DNA from: Spirochaetaceae bacterium
GTDB lineage: Bacteria > Spirochaetota > Spirochaetia > PWKH01
Direction: 5' to 3'
Length of the DNA stretch: 37,214 nt
Assembly (NCBI GenBank): GCA_003559765.1
Contig: PWKH01000146.1
Location: 1 to 37,214 of the forward strand
This document shows positions 16,001-24,694 of this stretch, piece by piece. How positions within the stretch are numbered: the stretch's first letter is position 1; each line of letters begins with the position of its first letter. A program made the position numbers and the translations under genes. The notes below the pieces were generated by a model. The model was not told the DNA's origin and ran no database searches. It saw nothing but the letters and a program-made list of their open reading frames with translations.

Positions 16001-18690
16001 CAGTGCATATCCCCCCAGCTCATTCCTTCCTCAATGCTGACATGCAGCGGGACTGAAAGCTCCACGGTCTGCTCCATTTCTTCCTGCAGCAGCTGCTTTA
16101 CCCGGGGCACTTCAGCATCGGGAACCTCAAGGATAATCTCATCATGGATCTGCAGCAGCATAGCCGACTCAAGCGCCTCTGTCTCAAGTCTCCGGGCAAT
16201 CCGCACCATAGCCAGCTTCATGATGTCCGCGGCAGTTCCCTGGATCGGGGTATTTACCGCGACCCGCTGTGCGCCGAGGCGCTCCATCCGGTTTTTGCTG
16301 GTAATCGCCGGAATCCGGCGGACCCTGCCCATGAGCGTCTTCACTGACCCGCTCTCCTCAGCCTCCTTCACCACCGTATCGATAAACTGCCTGATGCCGG
16401 AGTACCGGGCAAAGTATGCCTCGATAAACTGATCCGCCTGGTTCCTGGGAATGCCGAGCTCCCGGGATAAGCGGAAGGAGGACATGCCGTACATCACCCC
16501 GAAGTTGATGGTCTTCGCAACCCGGCGCTGCTGGGAGGTAATCTCCTCAAGGGGCGTCTGGAATATCAGACTGGCGGTGTGGCTGTGGACATCCAGCCCC
16601 TTCACAAAGGCCTCCTTCAGTCCCGGATCATCAGCCAGATGGGCGAGAATTACCAGTTCGATCTGGGCGTAGTCGGCAGACACAAACCGGCATCCCGGCC
16701 GGGGGACAAAGGCTTTCCGGATTCTCCTGCCGGCTTCCGTCCGGATGGGAATATTCTGCAGGTTCGGATTTCTGCTGGAAAGCCTGCCGGTGGCTGTGCC
16801 GGTCTGGGTGTAGGAGGTGTGAATTCTTCCGGTCTCAGGATGAATGAGCTCAGGCAGGGTATCCACATAGGTGCTCTTCAGCTTCGCCAGCACCCGGTGG
16901 TCCAGAATGAGCCGGGGGACTTCATCCTGATCGGCGAGCGCTTCAAGCACCGAGGTGTCCGTGGAAAACCCCGTCTTGGTTTTTTTTACCGGCGTCAGTC
17001 CCCGCTGTTCAAAAAGCACCTGCTGCAGCTGCTTGGTGGAATGGATGTTGAACTCCCTTCCGCACAGATCAAAGACCTGTGATTCAATCTCGGAGAGCTG
17101 CCCCTCCAGCTCTCTGCTGTATTCCTTAAGCTTATCCGGCAGCAGGGTGATTCCGGCGAGCTCCATCTCCGCAAGGAGCATCTCAACCGGCATTTCCAGC
17201 TCATACATCACTCGTTCCAGCTGCTGTTCCTTCAGCAGCTGAGCAAACACCTCATAAAGCCGAAAGGTGACATCGGCATCTTCAGCAGCATACGTGACGG
17301 CCCGGTCGAAGGGAACATCGGTAAATGTGCCCCCCTTTTCCACGACATCGCTGTAGGGAATCGGCCGGTAGCCGAGATACCGTTCAGCAAGGGCATCCAT
17401 TCCGTAACTGCCCGAGCCTGAATCAAGGAGCCAGGCGGCTATCATGGTATCGAAAATGCTGCAGCGCACCGTAATTCCCCAGCGATGCAGCACCTTCATG
17501 TCATATTTCAGGTTCTGCCCGATGCACGTCAGTGATTCATCCTCCAGCACAGATTTGAGGGATGCCTTCAACTGATCCTCGGGAAGCATCTCAGCTCCCT
17601 GACAGATTAAGGGAATGTACCAGGCCCTGCCGGCCTCCAGGGCAATTGAGCATCCCGCCAAACGGGCATGCATTTCGTCGATATTGTCGGTCTCCACATC
17701 GAAGGCAAAGCAGCCGGCTTTTTTGACCTGCTCAATCACCCGGGTGAGCTCCTCAGTCGAGGTGACCCCGGTATAGACACCCTGCTCGGCCTGGGGTTCC
17801 TGCCGCCGGGATTCTCCGGTCTGCTGAATCAGGGACTTTGCTCCGATCCGGTCGAAATCCTCCACCGCCTGATCCCACCTGATATGATCCACCTCGGTAC
17901 CGGGCTGTGTGCTGCCCAAAGCCTCGATGTACCGGAGTGTCACCAGATCCCTGCTCAGCCGGACTGCTTCGAACCCTTCCTCAATTTTCTTCCGCTTTGC
18001 ACCCGTCAGCTCCGGCAGACCAGCTTTGATTCCTTCGAAGCTGCAGAACTGCTGAAGCAGCTGCACCGCCCCTTTCTCTCCGATTCCCTTTATCCCGGGA
18101 ATGTTGTCGGAGGAATCCCCCACAATTGAGAGATAGTCAACAATTTGTTCGGGAGAAACGGAGAACCGCTGCCGGACGGTTTCTGCGGTGTAGGTGACAT
18201 ACATGTTCTTTTCATACCGCAGAGCGGTAATCCTTCCCTCATCATCCACCAGCTGCAGCAGATCCTTGTCGTTGGAAACAATCGTGCAGGCATACCCCGC
18301 TGACGCGCAGTCCGTTGCAACCGTGGCAATCACGTCGTCAGCTTCATACCCGTCAATGCTCAGCCGCTGGATTCCCGTCTTATCGAGGATGGATTCAATC
18401 ACCGGAATCTGTTCATGGAGATCTTCGGGAGTTCTGTCCCGCTGAGCTTTGTACTCGGCATACAGTTCATGCCGAAAGGTAGGCACCCGTGAATCCATCG
18501 CAACGACAATCCGCTCAGGCCTGTGCTCCTGAATCAGTGAGAAAAGCGAACGGAAAAACCCGAAAACTGCCGATACATTGGTTCCCTCTGAGTCGGTGAG
18601 GGGTCTGTTGATGAAGGCAAAATAGGAACGGTAAATGAGACCGTATCCGTCTATCAGCATAAGATGCTGCCGATTGTCTTTGTCAGCCAT
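16000..18690 (-). CDS. polA: DNA polymerase I
   Basis: PolA (896 aa) fills repair gaps and removes RNA primers. The 5' nuclease domain (about residues 1-285) has LMLIDGYGLIYRSYFAF, DGYEADDVIATVA and GIKGIGEKGAVQLLQ. The 3'-5' exonuclease domain (about 310-500) keeps its motifs FDVETDN, GQNLKYDMKVL and the block YAAEDADVTFRLY, so proofreading looks intact. The polymerase domain has SADYAQIELVILAHL (motif A), RRVAKTINFGVMYGMSSF (motif B) and LLQIHDEIILEVP (motif C). Motif A has Val where E. coli has Arg after IEL. The start at 18690 (MADKDNRQHLMLIDGYG) follows GAGGAG; a longer reading frame would add 34 unlikely residues. It overlaps the preceding gene by 8 bp. Confidence 0.97.
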   Translation of the reverse strand: MADKDNRQHLMLIDGYGLIYRSYFAFINRPLTDSEGTNVSAVFGFFRSLFSLIQEHRPERIVVAMDSRVPTFRHELYAEYKAQRDRTPEDLHEQIPVIESILDKTGIQRLSIDGYEADDVIATVATDCASAGYACTIVSNDKDLLQLVDDEGRITALRYEKNMYVTYTAETVRQRFSVSPEQIVDYLSIVGDSSDNIPGIKGIGEKGAVQLLQQFCSFEGIKAGLPELTGAKRKKIEEGFEAVRLSRDLVTLRYIEALGSTQPGTEVDHIRWDQAVEDFDRIGAKSLIQQTGESRRQEPQAEQGVYTGVTSTEELTRVIEQVKKAGCFAFDVETDNIDEMHARLAGCSIALEAGRAWYIPLICQGAEMLPEDQLKASLKSVLEDESLTCIGQNLKYDMKVLHRWGITVRCSIFDTMIAAWLLDSGSGSYGMDALAERYLGYRPIPYSDVVEKGGTFTDVPFDRAVTYAAEDADVTFRLYEVFAQLLKEQQLERVMYELEMPVEMLLAEMELAGITLLPDKLKEYSRELEGQLSEIESQVFDLCGREFNIHSTKQLQQVLFEQRGLTPVKKTKTGFSTDTSVLEALADQDEVPRLILDHRVLAKLKSTYVDTLPELIHPETGRIHTSYTQTGTATGRLSSRNPNLQNIPIRTEAGRRIRKAFVPRPGCRFVSADYAQIELVILAHLADDPGLKEAFVKGLDVHSHTASLIFQTPLEEITSQQRRVAKTINFGVMYGMSSFRLSRELGIPRNQADQFIEAYFARYSGIRQFIDTVVKEAEESGSVKTLMGRVRRIPAITSKNRMERLGAQRVAVNTPIQGTAADIMKLAMVRIARRLETEALESAMLLQIHDEIILEVPDAEVPRVKQLLQEEMEQTVELSVPLHVSIEEGMSWGDMH

Positions 18691-19465
18691 GAGCCGCTCC
18701 TCGAACAGATTCAATTGACAGGGACAGACCGTCGTAGGCAGGACGGACTGAAGCAGGAAGCTGCATTTCCAATTCCTTCTGATCAATATCATGACACATA
18801 TGGGTGAAATAGGCCATACGAGGGCCGATCTTTTCTATCACCGCAAGCGCCTCATCCACGGAAAAATGGGTCGGGTGGGGCCGGTGCCGAAGCGCTCCGA
18901 TGATCAGCACCTCAACTCCTTCAAGCAGTTCAAAGCTCTTCGGGGGAATGCCGCTGCAGTCGGTCACATAGGCAAGGGGACCTGCCCGGTAGGCGGTGAT
19001 CACCTCCCTTCCGTGATTCACCGGAACCGGCTGAAGGATATATCCGCCGATTTCCGGCCCGCTTTGCTGAATATCCCGGAGATCAAGGTCCGCGATGCCT
19101 CCCCTGCCGCAGTTTCCTGCAAACATATAATCAAACTTCTCCCGGATAAACCGCAGGGTCTTCTCCGGTCCGTACACCGGCAGCTTCCGGTGCTTGGTGA
19201 ACACCCTGAGATCATCGATCCCGTAGACATGATCGGCATGGTGATGAGTGTAGCACACTCCGTCCAGACGGCCGAGTCCTTCCCGCAGGGCCTGAATTCT
19301 GAATTCCTGGGGGGTGTCGATCACCAGGGCGGTCTGCTCATCCTCCAGCAGCAGGGAGGAACGGGTTCGCCGGTTCTTCGGGTCCGGCGACCGGCATACC
19401 CTGCAGCCGCATCCGATGACCGGCACTCCATGGGACGTGCCGGTTCCGAGAAAGGTTATATTCAC
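18683..19465 (-). CDS. Metallo-beta-lactamase-fold phosphodiesterase, PhnP-like
   Basis: This 260-aa MBL-fold hydrolase resembles PhnP and related cyclic phosphodiesterases. It begins FLGTGTSHGVPVIGCGCRVC with the Cys cluster used for an extra zinc in PhnP. It continues with RTRSSLLL, the metal motif THHHADHVYGIDDLR (HxHxDH) and later His ligands in VNHGRE and GALRHRPHPTHFSVDEAL. It probably cleaves a phosphodiester in nucleotide or phosphonate metabolism; with polA next to it a nucleic acid-related role is possible. The start is GTG at 19465 in a GTGA overlap with the previous stop. It ends 8 bp inside polA. Confidence 0.88.
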   Translation of the reverse strand: MNITFLGTGTSHGVPVIGCGCRVCRSPDPKNRRTRSSLLLEDEQTALVIDTPQEFRIQALREGLGRLDGVCYTHHHADHVYGIDDLRVFTKHRKLPVYGPEKTLRFIREKFDYMFAGNCGRGGIADLDLRDIQQSGPEIGGYILQPVPVNHGREVITAYRAGPLAYVTDCSGIPPKSFELLEGVEVLIIGALRHRPHPTHFSVDEALAVIEKIGPRMAYFTHMCHDIDQKELEMQLPASVRPAYDGLSLSIESVRGAAHG

Positions 19466-19923
19466 TGTGTCACCATATTCATTAATCGTGTTCCAAGGGA
19501 CTCCAGTCCCTCTTCAAGCTCCTGAAACGCTTTGGGAAAATCAATATCCCTGGTGCGCTGATAAAAAAAATCCTGCACCCGCTGGGTATCAACTCCGCTG
19601 AAATCAATCCGGTTTTTGAGCATCTCAAAAACTTCCACTCCGGTTTCCCCGCCTCTCTGCACTGCTTCACGGGCAATTTCTTCGAGGGTCTCGGCATCAA
19701 TCTGGTCCATGATCCGCTTGATATCGCCCGGCTGCGCTCCGCTGTCGTGAAGCGCCTCCTCCAGCCGTTCAATGGTTATTTCAGCTTCCCCGGAGGGTCC
19801 TCCTGAACCGGTCACCCGCTGATGCACTTCAGGGAAGAACAGATACAGTCCGGCATATGCGGCGAGGGCAATACAGATGATGAGAACCAGTTTTCCGATA
19901 TATGATGATACTGCAGCAGACAT
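19462..19923 (-). CDS. Small membrane-anchored protein of unknown function
   Basis: A 153-aa protein with one N-terminal membrane helix (about residues 9-30, GKLVLIICIALAAYAGLYLF) and an acidic, mostly helical domain outside or inside the membrane. The domain includes EITIERLEEALHDSGAQPGD and ends LGTRLMNMVTQ. I do not recognise a family. GAGGTGA precedes the ATG at 19923. It is the first gene of the operon leading through the PhnP-like protein to polA, coaE and the SPOR protein. Confidence 0.8.
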   Translation of the reverse strand: MSAAVSSYIGKLVLIICIALAAYAGLYLFFPEVHQRVTGSGGPSGEAEITIERLEEALHDSGAQPGDIKRIMDQIDAETLEEIAREAVQRGGETGVEVFEMLKNRIDFSGVDTQRVQDFFYQRTRDIDFPKAFQELEEGLESLGTRLMNMVTQ

Positions 19924-19943
19924 GTTTCACCTCACAACAGTAC

Positions 19944-19971
19944 TGTATACGGCAGCACCAGGGAAGGTCAA
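19944..19971 (-). promoter_or_regulatory. Putative promoter of the polA operon
   Basis: On the minus strand TTGACC (19971-19966), a 16-base spacer and TATACA (19949-19944) precede the start codon at 19923. It lies in the short gap after the ptb stop. Confidence 0.5.
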
Positions 19972-19997
19972 TGAGCTGAGAAAGCAGGAAAGGGCTT

Positions 19998-20885
19998 TTA
20001 CAGAACCGCCAGAGCGAACCGCAGCGACAGCAGCCGCGTGGCGGCACTGTCCCCCCGGGACGTCAGCACCGCCGGAATCGTGAGCCCGGCAATAATTCCG
20101 GCATGCTCAGATCTGCTGAACAGGGCAAGGGCTTTATTCACCGCATTGCCGGCATCGAGGTTCGGAAACAGCAGGATATCGGCATCGCCGGGAACCTCCC
20201 CGGTGATATGCTTGATCCGGGCTGCTTCGGCACTCACCGCCGCGTCAAAGGAGAGCGGTCCCTCAACAGCAGCATGTCCGAACACCTGTTTCTGCCGCTG
20301 CAGCTGCACGAGCTGCTGCGCATGGATGGTGCTCGTTATTCGTTCGCTGACTTTCTCCACCGGGGTGATCAGCGCCGCCTTGGGACAGCTGATTCCCAGC
20401 CTGCGGGCAATCTGCAGCGCATTCTGCAGGATCGCCTGCTTCTTCTCCAGATCCGGGTCAATATTCACGGCGCAGTCGGTCATCAGCAGGGGCTTATGAT
20501 AGCCCTCGGTCAGGAACAGGCTTACATGGGAAATCAGCCCGCCGGAAGGGACCAGACCTCTGGACTTGTCAAGCAGGGAACGGGTAAAGACCGAGGTATG
20601 CACATGTCCCTTCATCACAGCCTGCACATTCCCGGCAGCTGCGGCGTCCGCGGCAATGCCGCATGCCCGCTTTTCATCGCCCACATCAATGATATCCGCT
20701 TTTGACAGATCAAGATTGTATTTATCCCCCCGCCGTTTGATCGTCTCCAGATCGCCGATCAGCAGAAATCCCGCCAGATTCTCCTTCAGCGCCTGGTGCA
20801 CCGTCTCGAGGGCTTCCTTCTGCTCTGCCAAGGCGACAGCCACCTTCGCCTGTTTCGTTATCGGAAGACAGTCTGCTAACTTCAT
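19998..20885 (-). CDS. ptb: Phosphate butyryltransferase (phosphate acyltransferase)
   Basis: Ptb (295 aa) converts butyryl-CoA or branched acyl-CoA and phosphate to acyl-phosphate plus CoA. The family signatures are AVMKGHVHTSVFTRSLLDK and RGLVPSGGLISHVSLF, plus MTDCAVNIDPDLEKKQAIL and GPLSFDAAVS. The final part has PNLDAGNAVNKALALFSRSE. The ATG at 20885 is five bases after AGGAGG; a GTG two codons upstream is less well placed. It follows buk by 9 bp, the classic kinase-acyltransferase pair, and is the last gene of the VOR operon. Substrate range probably includes isobutyryl-, isovaleryl- and 2-methylbutyryl-CoA, judged from the context. Confidence 0.92.
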   Translation of the reverse strand: MKLADCLPITKQAKVAVALAEQKEALETVHQALKENLAGFLLIGDLETIKRRGDKYNLDLSKADIIDVGDEKRACGIAADAAAAGNVQAVMKGHVHTSVFTRSLLDKSRGLVPSGGLISHVSLFLTEGYHKPLLMTDCAVNIDPDLEKKQAILQNALQIARRLGISCPKAALITPVEKVSERITSTIHAQQLVQLQRQKQVFGHAAVEGPLSFDAAVSAEAARIKHITGEVPGDADILLFPNLDAGNAVNKALALFSRSEHAGIIAGLTIPAVLTSRGDSAATRLLSLRFALAVL

Positions 20886-20894
20886 ACACACCTC

Positions 20895-21983
20895 CTAGGC
20901 CCGGACATAGGTCTGAACGGTCTGTTCCCCTGACAGTGCATTCATACCGTTTTCAGCCAGGGCCGCCATTTCCCGCTCACCGGGAATGATATGCACCGGC
21001 GCAATAAAGGAGACCCGCCGGATAATCTCATCGGTCAGCTCCTTGAGCCGTGACGCTCCGCCGGTGAGCACAATTCCGTCGACTTCACCGCATACATAGG
21101 CCGAAAGTCCGCAGATTTCCTTGCTCACCTGATAGGCCATGGCCCGAAGCACCAGCTCGGCCTTCTCATTCCCCTCATGGGCGCGTTGTGCAACCTCGGG
21201 CATGCTTTTTGTTCCGAGATATGCGACCACCCCGCCGCGGCCGCAGATCTTTTTCTGTATCTCCTCAAGAGCATACTCACCGGAATGCACCAGTCTGGCA
21301 AGCTGGCCGGCGGGAACTCCCCCGGAACGTTCCGGGCCGAAGGGACCGTCACCGTCCAGGGCGTTATTCACATCGGCGCACCGCCCTTCGGCATGGACTG
21401 CAACGGAAACTCCGCCTCCCAGATGAGCAACAATCAGCCGCGCCTCTTCATAGGCCAGCCCGATGTCTGCTGCGGCCTTTCTGGCAGAGCTTTTCTGGTT
21501 CAATGCGTGAAAAATGCTTTTTCGCTCAATTTCCGGCATTCCCGACAGCCTGGCTTCATCACACAGCTCATCCACCACCACGGGATCGGCAATAAACGCA
21601 GGAACCCCGAGGGTTTCGCTGAACTGCCGGGCGATCAGCGCCCCGAGATTGCTTGCATGCTCGCCGTAGCGGGCACTGCGGAGATCCGCAAGCATATCAT
21701 CATTCACTGCAAATACTCCGCTTTCAATCGGACGCAGCAGACCGCCTCGACCAACCACTGCATTGATGCGCCCCATCAGTTCTCCCTGGGAGACCAGGGC
21801 TTCCTGAATGCGCCGCAGCCGGTAGTCCTCCTGTTCAGCTATCGAAGCGAAGGCATCAAGAGCTTTCCAGTCATGGACGATTTCCTCGTACCACAACTGC
21901 TCGGTATCACGGTACACCGCTGCCTTGGTGGTGGTGGAACCGGGATTAATAATCAGCAAATACGTCGGCGTTTGCTCCGTCAT
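20895..21983 (-). CDS. buk: Butyrate kinase (branched-chain acyl kinase)
   Basis: Buk (362 aa) is an ASKHA-fold kinase that transfers phosphate from acyl-phosphate to ADP, giving ATP and a carboxylate. It begins LLIINPGSTTTKAAVYRD (phosphate 1 motif). It also has GRGGLLRPIESGVFAVND, IVAHLGGGVSVAVHAEGRCADVNNALDGDGPFGPERSGGVP in two adjoining blocks, and GIVLTGGASRL (adenosine motif). The ATG forms an ATGA overlap with the upstream oxidoreductase gene. With ptb it forms the energy-conserving end of the operon. Confidence 0.95.
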   Translation of the reverse strand: MTEQTPTYLLIINPGSTTTKAAVYRDTEQLWYEEIVHDWKALDAFASIAEQEDYRLRRIQEALVSQGELMGRINAVVGRGGLLRPIESGVFAVNDDMLADLRSARYGEHASNLGALIARQFSETLGVPAFIADPVVVDELCDEARLSGMPEIERKSIFHALNQKSSARKAAADIGLAYEEARLIVAHLGGGVSVAVHAEGRCADVNNALDGDGPFGPERSGGVPAGQLARLVHSGEYALEEIQKKICGRGGVVAYLGTKSMPEVAQRAHEGNEKAELVLRAMAYQVSKEICGLSAYVCGEVDGIVLTGGASRLKELTDEIIRRVSFIAPVHIIPGEREMAALAENGMNALSGEQTVQTYVRA

Positions 21984-23416
21984 AACAGCTCCGTTTCTGA
22001 GGAAATCAGTCCCTGCTGCTGCAGGTACGAAAGACTGGCATCAATAATCTTCAGATTGGCCTGCACGTGTTTCTCCTGCTTCACGCTCTGGGGAATCATT
22101 GAGCGGATCGTATCGATACTGAGCGCACCGGTGCAGGCAAGGTATGCACAGATCATCACCATATTGGCCGCCGCCAGCAGACCGGCATCCTTAGCAATAT
22201 CTGAAGCAGGCACATAAACCGTCTGCACACCCTTGCGGGTGACCTTCCGCTCAATAATTGAGGAATTGACGAAGATATGTCCGCCGGGGACAACATCCGC
22301 TTCAAAGGCCAGCAGGGAGGGCAGGTTCATGGCAATCAGCACATTCGGGGAATCCACCACCGGAGAACCGATGATTCTGCGGGAAAGAATCACACTGGCA
22401 TAGGCCTTTCCGCCCCGCATCTCGGGACCGTAGGAGGGAAGCCAGGTTGCCTCAAGTCCTTCAGCGATTGCCCCCTTAGCAAGAAACATCCCCGCAGACA
22501 GCACCCCCTGACCGCCGAACCCGGCGATCTTCACATACTGCTCCTCCTGAAGGGAGCTTTCTGCAAATTCCGTAATGGCCGCATCCCCCTGGAGCAGCTG
22601 CAGCAGCTGCTGCCCCGTCATCAGTTCGCTCTTCTGTCCCTTCAGCGGCTCCTCCTTGCTGTGATCCCGGAAATTCTTTACCGGAAACACCGGCTCCAAG
22701 TTGTCCTTCAGCCACTTCCGGGACGCCCCGGACTCCATCTTCCAGTTAATCGGGCAGGGCGAGAGAATTTCGATGAAGGAGAACCCCCGTTTTTCCATCT
22801 GATACTTCAGCCCCTTACGGACAGCCTTCCGGGCTTTGAGTACCCCTTGGGGAGTACTCAGGGAGACGCGCTCAATATAGACCGGCGAATGCAGGGCATT
22901 GAGCATTTCAGCCATGCCGATCGGTCCTCCGTCGTGCAGGGCATCCCGCCCTTCCGGGGTAGTCATGGTCTTCTGCCCGATCAGCGTAGTCGGGGCCATC
23001 TGCCCGCCGGTCATACCGTATATCGCATTATTGACGAAGAACACCGTGATATTCTCCCCCCGGTTTGCCGCATGGACAATCTCTGCCGTCCCGATGCCGG
23101 CAAGGTCCCCGTCCCCCTGATATGCCAGTATGACGGCATCCTCCAGAGTCCTTCGGACTCCTGTGGCCACCGCCGGGGCCCGGCCGTGGGCGCATTGAAA
23201 ATTCCCCACGTCGAAGTAGTAATAGGCAAAGACCGAACAGCCCACCGGAGACATCAGCACGGTCCTGTCGGTGATATCATAATCGACCAGCGCCTCGGCT
23301 ATCAGGTTATGTACTGTCCCATGACCGCAGCCGGGACAGTAATGAGAAACCTGCTGCCCCGCTCCTTTCCGCTCGAAGGTATCATACAGCGCTTTGGACT
23401 TTGCATGCTTAATCAT
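21980..23416 (-). CDS. 2-oxoacid:ferredoxin oxidoreductase, beta-gamma fusion subunit
   Basis: This 478-aa protein joins two subunits of a 2-oxoisovalerate-type ferredoxin oxidoreductase. Residues 1-280 are the TPP-binding beta subunit: SHYCPGCGHGTVHNLIAEAL, CAHGRAPAVATGV, and the TPP motif AYQGDGDLAGIGTAEIVHAA followed by FFVNNAIYGMTGGQM. Residues about 293-478 are the gamma subunit: VKIAGFGGQGVLSAGMFLAKGA, TWLPSYGPEMRGGKAYASVI and PNVLIAMNLPSL. Separate genes encode these in many organisms. The ATG at 23416 overlaps the alpha-subunit stop (ATGA). The product oxidises a 2-oxoacid and CoA to acyl-CoA, CO2 and reduced ferredoxin. Names used elsewhere are korB/vorA plus vorC-like. Confidence 0.93.
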   Translation of the reverse strand: MIKHAKSKALYDTFERKGAGQQVSHYCPGCGHGTVHNLIAEALVDYDITDRTVLMSPVGCSVFAYYYFDVGNFQCAHGRAPAVATGVRRTLEDAVILAYQGDGDLAGIGTAEIVHAANRGENITVFFVNNAIYGMTGGQMAPTTLIGQKTMTTPEGRDALHDGGPIGMAEMLNALHSPVYIERVSLSTPQGVLKARKAVRKGLKYQMEKRGFSFIEILSPCPINWKMESGASRKWLKDNLEPVFPVKNFRDHSKEEPLKGQKSELMTGQQLLQLLQGDAAITEFAESSLQEEQYVKIAGFGGQGVLSAGMFLAKGAIAEGLEATWLPSYGPEMRGGKAYASVILSRRIIGSPVVDSPNVLIAMNLPSLLAFEADVVPGGHIFVNSSIIERKVTRKGVQTVYVPASDIAKDAGLLAAANMVMICAYLACTGALSIDTIRSMIPQSVKQEKHVQANLKIIDASLSYLQQQGLISSETELL

Positions 23417-24474
23417 CTGCCGCCCCCCTTATCTGCCTCTGCCTGAATCCGCTCAACAATTTCCGACACTGTTGGAATCACCCCGCCGAGCCAGCCGTAC
23501 CGCCTTACCGGTGCTTTACCGCTGACGGCCAGTTCTACATCATCGGCCATCATGCCGTTGCTCATCTCCGCCGCAATAAAGGTGACCTTTCCCTCGGCCA
23601 ACTGGGCGAGGCGCTCTTTAGGAAACGGATACAGCGTCTTCGGCCGAAGCAGTCCCGCAGGAATTCCCCGTTCCCGCAGCTCGTCCACTGCGCTCATGCA
23701 GATTCTGGCGGTGATGCCGTAGGCGATGCAGATGTACTCGGCATCCTCAGTTCTATACTCATGGTACTCGACGCAGTGCTGTTCAACTTCCCGGTATTTC
23801 TCCTGCAGCTTTCTGTTATGCTTCTCCAGCAGGACCGGATCCATGAAAATCGAAGTGATCAGATTCTCCTTGCTCTCCCGGTTCCCGTACACTGCCCAGG
23901 GCTTGCGGTCACCGGTCTCCATCTCTCCGGAGAGTTCAACCGCTTCCATCATCTGGCCGACGTAGGCGTCGGTGAGTATGCAGACAGTCATCCGATAGAC
24001 ATCAGCGAGGGCAAATGCCTTCCGGGTGAAATCACACATCTCCTGGGCCGAATAGGGAGCTAACACGATATTGCGGTAGTTTCCGTGGCCGCCGCCTTTG
24101 ATCACCATGTTGTAGTCGCTCTGTTCAGGCCAGATGTTTCCCAGTCCCGGACCGGCCCGCTGCACATCCACCAGCACTGCCGGCAGTTCAGCCCCCGCAA
24201 GATAGGAGAGCCCCTCGGACATCAGGGCAAACCCCGGTCCTGAGGAGGCAGTCATGACCCGTGCTCCGGCTCCGGAGGCTCCGTAGAGCATATTCACAGC
24301 GCTCACTTCCGACTCTGCCTGGAGAAAACATCTGCCCGATGCGGGAAAGTAATGGGCTGCCCCGTGGGCTATCTCACTGGCAGGAGTAATCGGATAGCCG
24401 AAGAAGTGGGTGGCCCCTCCCATCAATGCACCATGGACTACCGCTTCATTGCCCTTCATCAACCGCTTACCCAT
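23413..24474 (-). CDS. vorB: 2-oxoisovalerate:ferredoxin oxidoreductase alpha subunit
   Basis: This 353-aa alpha subunit (PRK07119/VorB type) holds the pyrimidine and ferredoxin-partner domains. Diagnostic blocks are LMKGNEAVVHGALMGGATHF, FGYPITPASEIAH, QAESEVSAVNMLYGASGAGA, MTASSGPGFALMSEGLSYLA and RAGPGLGNIWPEQSDY. These resemble the branched-chain (VOR) more than the pyruvate enzyme. The ATG at 24474 is best, with GAGGAG just upstream; a start at 24489 would lie further inside the ferredoxin gene. It overlaps the ferredoxin gene end by 8 bp. Confidence 0.92.
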   Translation of the reverse strand: MGKRLMKGNEAVVHGALMGGATHFFGYPITPASEIAHGAAHYFPASGRCFLQAESEVSAVNMLYGASGAGARVMTASSGPGFALMSEGLSYLAGAELPAVLVDVQRAGPGLGNIWPEQSDYNMVIKGGGHGNYRNIVLAPYSAQEMCDFTRKAFALADVYRMTVCILTDAYVGQMMEAVELSGEMETGDRKPWAVYGNRESKENLITSIFMDPVLLEKHNRKLQEKYREVEQHCVEYHEYRTEDAEYICIAYGITARICMSAVDELRERGIPAGLLRPKTLYPFPKERLAQLAEGKVTFIAAEMSNGMMADDVELAVSGKAPVRRYGWLGGVIPTVSEIVERIQAEADKGGGR

Positions 24475-24694
24475 GGGTCTCCTCCTCATCCTTGTACACC
24501 GTTATGGCTCCGAACTCAGGGCAGACATAAAAACAGATGCCGCAGGCGATGCAGGGAGATCCGGGAACAAACACGGCATACTGATATCCGATTTCATTGA
24601 TTGCATCACCGAGGGTGATGCAGTGCTTGGGACAGCTGGTAATGCAGACCTTGCAGCCTTTGCACAGATTCGGTTCTATAGTTATGTAGTTCAT
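24467..24694 (-). CDS. 2x[4Fe-4S] ferredoxin subunit of the 2-oxoacid oxidoreductase
   Basis: This 75-aa ferredoxin has two cluster motifs: C11-x2-C14-x2-C17-x3-C21-P and C48-x2-C51-x2-C54-x3-C58-P. It is the delta subunit (VorD/KorD type), which carries electrons from the beta subunit. The start shares one base with the stop of the upstream gene (TAATG) and the stop lies 8 bp inside the alpha gene. Confidence 0.94.
   Translation of the reverse strand: MNYITIEPNLCKGCKVCITSCPKHCITLGDAINEIGYQYAVFVPGSPCIACGICFYVCPEFGAITVYKDEEETHG

Noticed and set aside
21177-23446. Long plus-strand frames opposite buk and the oxidoreductase gene
   Set aside because: The opposite strand encodes complete, motif-bearing enzymes, and these frames have low-complexity shadow composition.
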